6,130 nucleotides of DNA from contig CAMDOJ010000106.1 in the NCBI GenBank assembly GCA_945903555.1, positions 1 through 6,130 on the forward strand, given 5' to 3'. Positions 1 to 5,466 of this stretch are shown piece after piece. The stretch's first letter is position 1, and each line of letters opens with the position of its first letter. The notes under the pieces were generated by a model. It ran no database searches. It saw only the letters and a program-made list of their open reading frames with translations, and was not told the origin of the DNA. The translations under genes and the position numbers were made by a program. Origin of the DNA: Chthoniobacter flavus. Its GTDB lineage: Bacteria > Verrucomicrobiota > Verrucomicrobiia > Chthoniobacterales > Terrimicrobiaceae.

Positions 1-2
1 CT

Positions 3-296
3 GAAGAGTTGGCGCTCGCTAGGGCCTTCCTGCCAGACGGAGAACTCTCCAAACTGGGAAGAGACACGAATGCGAGTGCCGTTTCGTTGAGTAAAACGCC
101 AGACAAGAATCTGACTGGACGTTTCGTTTTTCCCGAACTCCGAGGGAGCCGGGACCGACGCTGTTTTCAATTTTTCAAGGATCATATTTCTGCTGATCCA
201 CAGAGTCCCCACACCCTTTACGGGAGCGGCTCTTCTGAGGAGCAGATCAGTTTTGAATCCAAGGAAAAATCAGTGTCGGTAAAGCATGATAATTGA
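3..296 (+). CDS. possible C-terminal end of an upstream gene, function unknown
   Basis: The reading frame is open from the window edge to a TGA at 294-296, giving about 97 residues with no stop. An internal TTG at 9 could serve as a start, but nothing like a ribosome binding site can be seen, so a 3' fragment of a gene beginning outside the window is more likely. Third codon positions in the first part lean to G/C, and first positions lean to purines, as in real genes here. The product is hydrophilic and charged, has a basic-aromatic stretch near 'RDRRCFQFFKDH', and ends in a Ser/Lys-rich tail. There is no transmembrane segment and no motif I recognise. It could equally be a chance open frame; the call is weak and no function is proposed. 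Confidence 0.3.
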   Translation, partial: EELALARAFLPDGELSKLGRDTNASAVSLSKTPDKNLTGRFVFPELRGSRDRRCFQFFKDHISADPQSPHTLYGSGSSEEQISFESKEKSVSVKHDN

Positions 297-382
297 TCAG
301 CACAATGTGTGCCAAGTACGGTGACTATTGTACCAGATATTCGAGAGGAATCCTATCCCTATGACACAGGAAAAATGTGCCA

Positions 383-769
383 TCAGTGGAAAGCAGACGT
401 GCGCATTCGAACTGTCCCCTCAAGCTGAATGCGGCTTTGGCCGTCGCGACTCACTAAGGTGATGTGATCTCCCGAAAAATGAAAAACCGCATCCTGATGG
501 AATTCGACACAAAGACGCATCGCTGTTTGTTCATTGCATGATATTCCCCAACCCGGCTCAGCATGGAGTCCATCAGGCGATCCACCGGTGACTCGAAAAT
601 GAATGAGGCCCTCATTCTTTAAAAGCTGCTCCAACTTTTCATCGGCGGTTTTGTTGAATGACTCTGTGTGGATTTGGGAATCGGGATTCCAAGCCGTCAC
701 GACCCAGAAATCCTGGATACCTGGCTGCGGGGTGAAATCAAAAACGGTCTGCTGGAATTCTTCTTTCAT
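383..769 (-). CDS. DUF3293 family protein
   Basis: This is a 128-residue soluble protein with no signal peptide or membrane segment. The pattern matches the DUF3293 family as I remember it. It has an N-terminal 'FWVVTAWNP' strand (21-29), a helix with 'FNKTADEKLEQLLKN' (38-52), then 'VTGGSPDG..AEPGWGI' (60-76) with a conserved Glu-Pro. The C-terminal part reads 'A.RL..EFHQDAVFHF' (83-98) followed by 'GDHITLVSRDG' (100-110). The length is normal for this small domain, so the gene looks intact. The family has no established biochemical role that I know of. The start is the ATG at 769-767; no Shine-Dalgarno precedes it ('CCCCCTCAATTT'). It lies 111 bases downstream of tRNA-Phe on the same strand, with no clear promoter of its own, so read-through from the tRNA promoter is possible. 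The family call is fairly sure; the function is unknown. Confidence 0.82.
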   Translation of the reverse strand: MKEEFQQTVFDFTPQPGIQDFWVVTAWNPDSQIHTESFNKTADEKLEQLLKNEGLIHFRVTGGSPDGLHAEPGWGISCNEQTAMRLCVEFHQDAVFHFSGDHITLVSRDGQSRIQLEGTVRMRTSAFH

Positions 770-786
770 AAATTGAGGGGGAACTC

Positions 787-846
787 GCGCTTAGTTTGAG
801 AGAGAGCTAAGGTCGTTAGTCAGGCTTGGCCTAGCGCATAGCTCTT
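787..846 (-). other. intergenic segment with two overlapping potential RNA stems
   Basis: Between tRNA-Phe and the DUF3293 gene lie two sets of complementary arms. GCGCTTAG (787-794) can pair with CTAGCGC (831-837) with one bulged base. AGAGCTA (803-809) is the perfect complement of TAGCTCT (839-845). The arms interleave, so they are either alternative folds or a pseudoknot. No T-tract follows on the minus strand, so this is not an ordinary intrinsic terminator. It could be a tRNA 3' trailer structure or a leader for the DUF3293 gene. Chance pairing is not excluded. Confidence 0.25.
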
Positions 847-880
847 AAGCGGTTCTAGTCCCGCATGAATAATGGGGACG

Positions 881-953
<73 letters not shown>

Positions 954-965
954 GCTGAGGTAACA

Positions 966-993
966 ATTATGGAGACGAAAAGCGGAAGATCAA
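966..993 (-). promoter_or_regulatory. promoter for tRNA-Phe
   Basis: On the minus strand, a -35 box TTGATC (993-988) is followed by 16 bases and a -10 box CATAAT (971-966). These match the sigma-70 consensus at 4 of 6 and 5 of 6 positions. The expected transcription start, about 959-960, lies only a few bases before the tRNA 5' end at 953, which is typical spacing for a tRNA gene. Confidence 0.65.
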
Positions 994-1317
994 GTTTTTT
1001 AAGATGACTCCAAAATTTCGCCGCGACGGACTTTGCGTTTCAAAAAATGTCATCGCCTCTGATTATTCACGGTTGGAGATAATGTCCCCTTACTCGACGG
1101 CCTTCCGAGAGAGGCGACTGGAGGGGATAAAAAAGCTTGGCACCCAAAGACCGATAAAAATGCCGAATCTCTCTGCGTAGGAGCAGTTTTATTTCGTAGC
1201 GGTGAACCATGTGGCCACGCAAGCGATGAGGGATAGGAGTCCCAAATGAAGTCAAGCATCGCAGAACATTCAAAGGTTTCGTGATTGTCGAAAACGGAGA
1301 CAGACTCGAAGCGCTGG

Positions 1318-1349
1318 TTGAATTTTGCCGTTCCCTAGATTATTTAGGG
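1318..1349 (+). promoter_or_regulatory. candidate promoter with overlapping palindrome before the 1401 gene
   Basis: TTGAAT (1318-1323), a 17-base spacer and TATTTA (1341-1346) form a plausible sigma-70-type promoter, each box matching 4 of 6 consensus bases. The predicted start, about 1353, leaves a leader of nearly 50 bases before the ATG at 1401. The near-palindrome CCCTAGATTATTTAGGG (1333-1349, centred on 1341) covers the -10 box; 14 of its 16 paired positions are symmetric. That is the expected placement for a repressor operator, but no regulator is identified, and the symmetry could be fortuitous. Confidence 0.4.
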
Positions 1350-1400
1350 TCGCCCCGCATCCTTGCAGTGTCGGGAAATTTGGATTTAGGTATTCCCCCC

Positions 1401-3047
1401 ATGAAAAAAATATTCCTGCTGATGGCCGTAGTGGCGGTTCTGCTCTTCGGCGGAGTCGTTCTATTTTTACGAACGGGTGGGCCGTCCGATGCAGCGGCGC
1501 TGGCTCCTGCGGAAAGTGTTTTATTTGTGAATATCCCGAATACGCCACGATCCGCGATCCGCTGGAGAAATACGGCATTGGCCAAAATCGCCTATGAACC
1601 TGAGATGAAGGCGTTCCTTGAATTGCCCCTCAAAAACCTCCAAGCGGCATCAGGCTCAAGAGAAGCTCAGGAAATTCTCATTGGACTAAAACCAGCGACT
1701 CTCTTTTTCGCTATCACAAAAGACGAAACCGAGCATGCCGATATGCTTTTGGGGTTCCTTTTTTGGGGAACTAAGGGCGATTTCGATAAGTGCGTGGTAA
1801 GGCTTCGCTCACAACTTCCGACGGCGAAACCAGCTGAGTTGAGAGAGACCCACAATGGCGTTGAAATCCTAGAATCTACCCATGGTGACCGCTCCCTCTT
1901 CTCCAGCTGTGCGGGGCGCTGGGGCTTCCTATCCACCAATCTCAACGAGCTCAAGGCGGCCTTGGATCGGGCGAGCGAACACGGCCAAAATTCACTGGAT
2001 CAAAATCCGCGATTCACCAAAGCCTGCTCCGAGCTTTTAGCAACTCCCGATTTACTCGTATTCATTCAACCTGCGAGGGCCATCGATGCCATCCTCGCTG
2101 CCGGTAAGGCACTAGGTGCCGAGTCGATCCCAGCTCAAGTCGAACAAATCAAATCCATCGAAGCGATCGGAGCCACACTCCGGCTGGATGGCGCCCTGCA
2201 ACGTGATGCGATATTCATCCTGAGGAGGAATAATAATGCTGTGGCTCAGAACCTTACCCACGAAGCGATCACGCTCACGAACGCGAGCACGACCATGTTC
2301 ATGAATTTTGCGCTGAATTTTGCGGCTCTTCCGGCTTGGGTCGAATCGATGGCGGGGAGAAATCCGAAAACGGATGCCATTGCGAAGCCTCTTGCCGAAG
2401 CTGCGGCGGCAAGCTTCGCTCCCGAATGCGCTGTGATGGCCAACTGGAATGAAGGCAGCATGTCCCCTACCCCACTCCTATCTGTGCTCATAAAGAATGC
2501 CGATCGGGCTAGAGAAACGCTCATGCAGATCATCCCGCTGGTACCCGGCGGAACGGTCCAAAAAAATGGCCCTATCGACCTATACACGATCCCGACTCAA
2601 TACGGTTCCCTTACCATTGCTCAGAATGATCAGTTTTTACTCGCGGGCACCGATGCGACCTTTGTGACCCAAGCGGCCAACGGCCCAACAGGCGAAAAGA
2701 CATTATTGGAATCGCCCCCATTTGCGCCGGCGCTGGGCACATACGAATCCGCGAATGAGGCCTTTTGCTATATTGATACCGGCACTGTCTTCGAGCGTCT
2801 CTACACTAGTTTTGTTCCCGTACTTCGATTTGGGGCACTCATGATGCCTGCTATCGGAAGAACGGTAGACCTTAACAAACTGCCCAAGGCCGCGACAATT
2901 TCTCGGCACCTGCCGCCGATCATCCTTTCTCAAAAAAGAACGAAAGACGGCACACTCATCGAATCCAGCGGACCGGTGAGCATGAGTGAGTTTTTATTGA
3001 TCGGCACCGGCGCATTTGCCGTCATGAACAAGCAGTTATTCCACTAG
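1401..3047 (+). CDS. membrane-anchored extracytoplasmic protein with two similar halves (DUF3352-like)
   Basis: This is a 548-residue protein with an N-terminal Lys-Lys and a hydrophobic segment (about 4-23) that looks like an uncleaved signal anchor, placing the rest outside the inner membrane. After the anchor comes 'LAPAESVLFVNIPNTPRSA' (34-52), an opening I associate with DUF3352-like proteins of Planctomycetes and Verrucomicrobia. The body appears duplicated. Residues about 97-225 and 340-465 share the order hydrophobic strand, 'LL..L.K..D', 'G......', 'A/G..GFLSTN' or 'DQFLLAGTD', then '..P.F..A', then a hydrophobic strand. A weakly hydrophobic end (530-543) follows. No catalytic motif is visible. 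The frame is open back to a GTG at 1281, but the ATG at 1401 is preferred because the signal anchor starts there; only a weak AGG lies upstream. It converges on the transpeptidase gene with a 14-base gap. Function is unknown; an envelope role is inferred from location alone. Confidence 0.8.
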   Translation: MKKIFLLMAVVAVLLFGGVVLFLRTGGPSDAAALAPAESVLFVNIPNTPRSAIRWRNTALAKIAYEPEMKAFLELPLKNLQAASGSREAQEILIGLKPATLFFAITKDETEHADMLLGFLFWGTKGDFDKCVVRLRSQLPTAKPAELRETHNGVEILESTHGDRSLFSSCAGRWGFLSTNLNELKAALDRASEHGQNSLDQNPRFTKACSELLATPDLLVFIQPARAIDAILAAGKALGAESIPAQVEQIKSIEAIGATLRLDGALQRDAIFILRRNNNAVAQNLTHEAITLTNASTTMFMNFALNFAALPAWVESMAGRNPKTDAIAKPLAEAAAASFAPECAVMANWNEGSMSPTPLLSVLIKNADRARETLMQIIPLVPGGTVQKNGPIDLYTIPTQYGSLTIAQNDQFLLAGTDATFVTQAANGPTGEKTLLESPPFAPALGTYESANEAFCYIDTGTVFERLYTSFVPVLRFGALMMPAIGRTVDLNKLPKAATISRHLPPIILSQKRTKDGTLIESSGPVSMSEFLLIGTGAFAVMNKQLFH

Positions 3048-3061
3048 CCCACAAAAAACAA

Positions 3062-4204
3062 TCAACGTACCTCGAGGGGGGTTCCCTTCTTGACCAACTG
3101 GCACATGGCAAAGGCGTCCCAGTTCGCGAGACGGATGCACCCATGACTCTGGTTGCGACCGATGCGATCTGGTGAGTTTGTGCCGTGCATGCCAACGCTT
3201 GGGCGATTGATGCCCATCCAAACAATGCCCACGGGGCTATTCGGTCCCGGAGGAAGATTGTAAGCGATCTCACTGCGAACACCGGTTTCCAAGATCGATT
3301 TATCCCAACGGAAGTAGGGCATAAGGATATTCCCAGTGATCTTCCATGTTCCCTCGGGGACGGGAATTTCCGTTGACCCAGGAGTGCATGGAAAACACGC
3401 CACAATGTGATCCTCCTCGTAAACCTCGATCAACCGCTCGGCCCTCAAAAGCACCAAGCGGCGCTGAGGTTCGGGCGTGGGGGTTGGAGTTGGCGCAGGT
3501 GTGGAGTCCGGTGTCGCTGCGGCCAATCTCCGCGGTTTCGGAACTTGGACAGGCTTGGACAAATCAAACGGCGCCACCATTGGCTGTGGCGGCACTGCCG
3601 GCGAGGGGGTGGGAGTCGCGGCGGCGGCTTGTTTTTCGGCTAACTGGCGATCGGATCTTAGTTTTTCGAGTAATTTCACATCGGCCATCAAAAACTCCTT
3701 CACGTCTGGCACGCGAATCACTGAGCCGACGGCGAGTTCCTTGAATTGTGGGTTGAGCTCTTGGAGGAAATTCAAATCACAATGGAAGCGCTCTGCCACT
3801 GCCTCCCAAAGACTCCCGTAGAGCAAGGCCTTCAGTTTTTCCTGCTCTTCTGGAATCGAAGCAGTGTCCCCCACCCATTTGGCATCATCATCACCCACGG
3901 TGTACTCGCGATACGGATTCGCGATGTGGGAAACGTCAGGCATCTTTCCTCGAGGGATACCTAGGCCGTCACAGAGACGGTCTACCGCTTTCTGGGTGAA
4001 CTCGCCACTGAGACCATCCAACTTTCCTGGGCGGAATCCCGCTTGATCCAAAAAGATCTGCAAACGCAGCAATTCAATCCGAGCAGGATCATCCGGCAAA
4101 GGCTTAGGCGTTTTCCCCAAAGATTCTTTTTCGGCAGCAACAGAAATCCCGAGCGTATAAAACAGCATTAATAACGCGCAAACCCAGGATTTCCGATTGA
4201 ACAT
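3062..4204 (-). CDS. secreted L,D-transpeptidase (YkuD) with peptidoglycan-binding and LysM-like domains
   Basis: Family members cross-link peptidoglycan stem peptides, or attach proteins to them, through a cysteine thiol in the periplasm. The 380-residue product starts with a signal peptide (1-24, 'GISVAA' before the likely cleavage site). Next come a peptidoglycan_binding_1-like segment (43-82, 'LQIFLDQAGFRPGKLDG') and a LysM-like segment (about 128-166, 'LWEAVAERF...LNPQ...GSVIRVP'). A short charged helix and a Pro/Thr/Ala-rich linker (about 194-247) follow. The YkuD domain (about 249-380) carries His340 in 'MHGT' and the catalytic motif 'SHGCIR' with His354, Cys356 and Arg358; all key residues are present. 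The start chosen is the ATG at 4204-4202, where the signal peptide begins. The frame extends to 4240, but that would put 12 non-signal residues in front. The arrangement suggests a cell-wall cross-linker anchored to glycan by its N-terminal modules. The substrate cannot be told from sequence. Confidence 0.93.
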   Translation of the reverse strand: MFNRKSWVCALLMLFYTLGISVAAEKESLGKTPKPLPDDPARIELLRLQIFLDQAGFRPGKLDGLSGEFTQKAVDRLCDGLGIPRGKMPDVSHIANPYREYTVGDDDAKWVGDTASIPEEQEKLKALLYGSLWEAVAERFHCDLNFLQELNPQFKELAVGSVIRVPDVKEFLMADVKLLEKLRSDRQLAEKQAAAATPTPSPAVPPQPMVAPFDLSKPVQVPKPRRLAAATPDSTPAPTPTPTPEPQRRLVLLRAERLIEVYEEDHIVACFPCTPGSTEIPVPEGTWKITGNILMPYFRWDKSILETGVRSEIAYNLPPGPNSPVGIVWMGINRPSVGMHGTNSPDRIGRNQSHGCIRLANWDAFAMCQLVKKGTPLEVR

Positions 4205-4212
4205 AATCTCAT

Positions 4213-4240
4213 TCCATATCATGCCGCACTTCGCTATCAA
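4213..4240 (-). promoter_or_regulatory. weak candidate promoter for the L,D-transpeptidase gene
   Basis: On the minus strand, TTGATA (4240-4235) is a good -35 box (5 of 6). Sixteen bases later comes only a poor -10 box, TATGGA (4218-4213, 3 of 6). If used, transcription would begin within a few bases of the ATG at 4204, giving an almost leaderless message. An alternative AT-rich stretch (TATAT, near 4246-4250) lies further upstream. This is the best candidate I see, not a firm call. Confidence 0.25.
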
Positions 4241-4265
4241 GCGGGATATATGAAGAGATCCTACC

Positions 4266-4294
4266 TTGTCTGAGAGGCGAATCCTCGCTAGAAT
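4266..4294 (+). promoter_or_regulatory. promoter for the glycosyltransferase-chelatase operon
   Basis: TTGTCT (4266-4271), an ideal 17-base spacer and TAGAAT (4289-4294) match sigma-70 consensus boxes at 4 of 6 and 5 of 6 positions. The expected transcription start, about 4300-4303, coincides with the tandem ATG ATG at 4300-4305, so the message would be leaderless. No Shine-Dalgarno sits in the five bases between the -10 box and the first ATG, which fits that reading. Confidence 0.55.
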
Positions 4295-4299
4295 CGAAA

Positions 4300-5466
4300 A
4301 TGATGAGGATTATCGTTACGGGCTTGATCGGGCAATATGCCTTCGGCGGTGTGACGTGGGATTATATCCAATACGCACTCGGCTTTCGCGCTCTCGGGCA
4401 CGATGTTTGGTATCTCGAGGATACGAGCACGTGGGCCTACGATCCCGTAAAAATGGAACCTAGCGCAGATTGCTCTCACAATACGGCCTATCTTGGGCGA
4501 GTGATGGAAAAGTTTGGCATGGGTGACCGTTGGATCTATCGCAATGGGGCTGACGAGACCTATCACGGCGTGGCTAATGCCGCCGAAGCCGAAAAGATCA
4601 TCGCCTCGGCAGATGTGCTAGCCAATGTCTCCGGCGCCTGCTGGCTGAGACCTGAAACCGCCGCCATTCCGCTTAAACTTTTTCTCGACGGTGACCCGAT
4701 GTTCACCCAAATCGGCCTCGCTACCGATCCCGAGTCGGAATATGCCAAACGCGTCGCCTCGCATGAGCGACATTTTTCCTTCGGGCTGAATATTGGCCAG
4801 AAAGCGTGTGAAGTCCCGACGGCAGGCCTGCATTGGCGGCCCACGGTTCAACCGATCGCGCTCGACTACTGGAACCCAGCTTCTCCAGCGCCCACGACGC
4901 CGCATATCGCCGACGGAGCTTGGACAACAGTGATGAATTGGGCCAGCTACGCACCCAAGGATTTCCACGGGAAAAAATACGGCCAAAAAGATATCGAGTT
5001 CGAGCGCTTCCTCGATCTACCCCAAATCTCGGATGAAAAATTCGTTCTCGCGATGGGTCAAGGGGTCGGCAACAAGCGCCCAACGGAAATGCTCGAGTCT
5101 AAAGGTTGGCATATCATCGAACCGGACACCTATCTCCCCGACTACACGACCTACCACGACTTTCTTTCACGCTCCAAGGGAGAATGGAGCATTGCAAAAA
5201 ACGGCTACGTCACCTCGCGCAGCGGGTGGTTCAGCTGCCGGAGCGCTTGCTACCTCGCAGCCGGCAAGCCAGCGGTCGTACAAGACACAGGTTGGAGCGA
5301 CCATCTCCCCTCGGGCGATGGCGCGATCGCCTTCAACACTCCCGAGGAGGCCGCAAACGCCCTCGATCTGATTAACAAAAACTACACCCATCACTCGGCG
5401 GCCGCTCGCGCGTATGCCGAGAAATATTTTGACGCGGCACGCGTCTGCGAAGATCTCTTATCATGA
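4300..5466 (+). CDS. GT-B fold glycosyltransferase (GT4-like)
   Basis: The product has 388 residues and is cytosolic, with no signal peptide or membrane helix. Family members transfer a sugar from a nucleotide-sugar donor. The N-terminal half opens like a GT-B acceptor domain: 'IIVTGLIG..AFGGVTWDYIQYALGFRALGHDVWYLED' spans 4-41 with G16-G17 in the loop. Later come 'ANVSGACWLRP' (108-118) and 'LFLDGDP' (127-133). The C-terminal donor-side half carries 'SRSGWFSCRSACYLAAGKP' (306-324), then 'VVQDTGWSDHLPSGDGAIAF' (326-345), then helices with 'TPEEAANAL'. That motif region is what identifies the family. Relatives I remember have an acidic residue (FSDR or FSER) where this protein has Cys313. Start: ATG 4300 or ATG 4303, both sitting at the predicted transcription start. 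Its stop overlaps the next gene by four bases (ATGA), indicating translational coupling. Donor and acceptor are unknown; no neighbouring sugar-pathway gene is in the window. Confidence 0.8.
   Translation: MMRIIVTGLIGQYAFGGVTWDYIQYALGFRALGHDVWYLEDTSTWAYDPVKMEPSADCSHNTAYLGRVMEKFGMGDRWIYRNGADETYHGVANAAEAEKIIASADVLANVSGACWLRPETAAIPLKLFLDGDPMFTQIGLATDPESEYAKRVASHERHFSFGLNIGQKACEVPTAGLHWRPTVQPIALDYWNPASPAPTTPHIADGAWTTVMNWASYAPKDFHGKKYGQKDIEFERFLDLPQISDEKFVLAMGQGVGNKRPTEMLESKGWHIIEPDTYLPDYTTYHDFLSRSKGEWSIAKNGYVTSRSGWFSCRSACYLAAGKPAVVQDTGWSDHLPSGDGAIAFNTPEEAANALDLINKNYTHHSAAARAYAEKYFDAARVCEDLLS

Larger units (their letters stand above)
954..1400. other. 447-base intergenic region without a convincing gene
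   Basis: No frame here shows a recognisable protein. The short minus-strand open frames near 1050-1273 overlap each other in different frames and encode low-quality sequence. Besides the tRNA promoter (966-993) and the promoter before the 1401 gene, the segment holds several potential hairpins. TGTCCCCTT (1083-1091) can pair with GAGGGGATA (1121-1129) through nine pairs, two of them G-U. CTGC/GCAG (1173-1176/1183-1186) is followed by TTTTATTT. GCGATG/CATCGC (1223-1228/1257-1262) encloses a GGGA/TCCC hairpin (1230-1233/1240-1243). These could belong to a small RNA or a long leader, or be chance. No known riboswitch class is recognised. Confidence 0.5.

Noticed and set aside
300..312. Palindrome GCACAATGTGTGC just after the stop at 296
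   Set aside because: A five-pair stem with a three-base loop and no T-tract or partner copy; expected by chance at this length.
362..382. Hairpin TGACACA/TGTGCCA directly after the DUF3293 stop as a terminator
   Set aside because: The stem is only seven pairs with one G-U, and no T-run follows on the minus strand.
1120..1240. Resemblance of 'ggcacccaaagaccg' and 'gccacgcaagcg' to a GEMM-type riboswitch core
   Set aside because: The rest of the conserved core, including the tetraloop and receptor parts, is missing, so no riboswitch is called.
1050..1273. Two overlapping minus-strand open frames of about 68 residues
   Set aside because: They lie in different frames over the same bases, have no ribosome binding site, and encode no recognisable domain or signal.
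1281..1400. Upstream extension of the anchored protein to a GTG at 1281
   Set aside because: It would place 40 residues ahead of a clean Lys-Lys signal anchor, and the candidate promoter (1318-1346) lies inside it.
3346..3821. Long plus-strand open frames opposite the L,D-transpeptidase
   Set aside because: They are low-complexity shadows (Gly/Val- and Arg-rich) created by the Pro/Thr/Ala-rich linker on the other strand.
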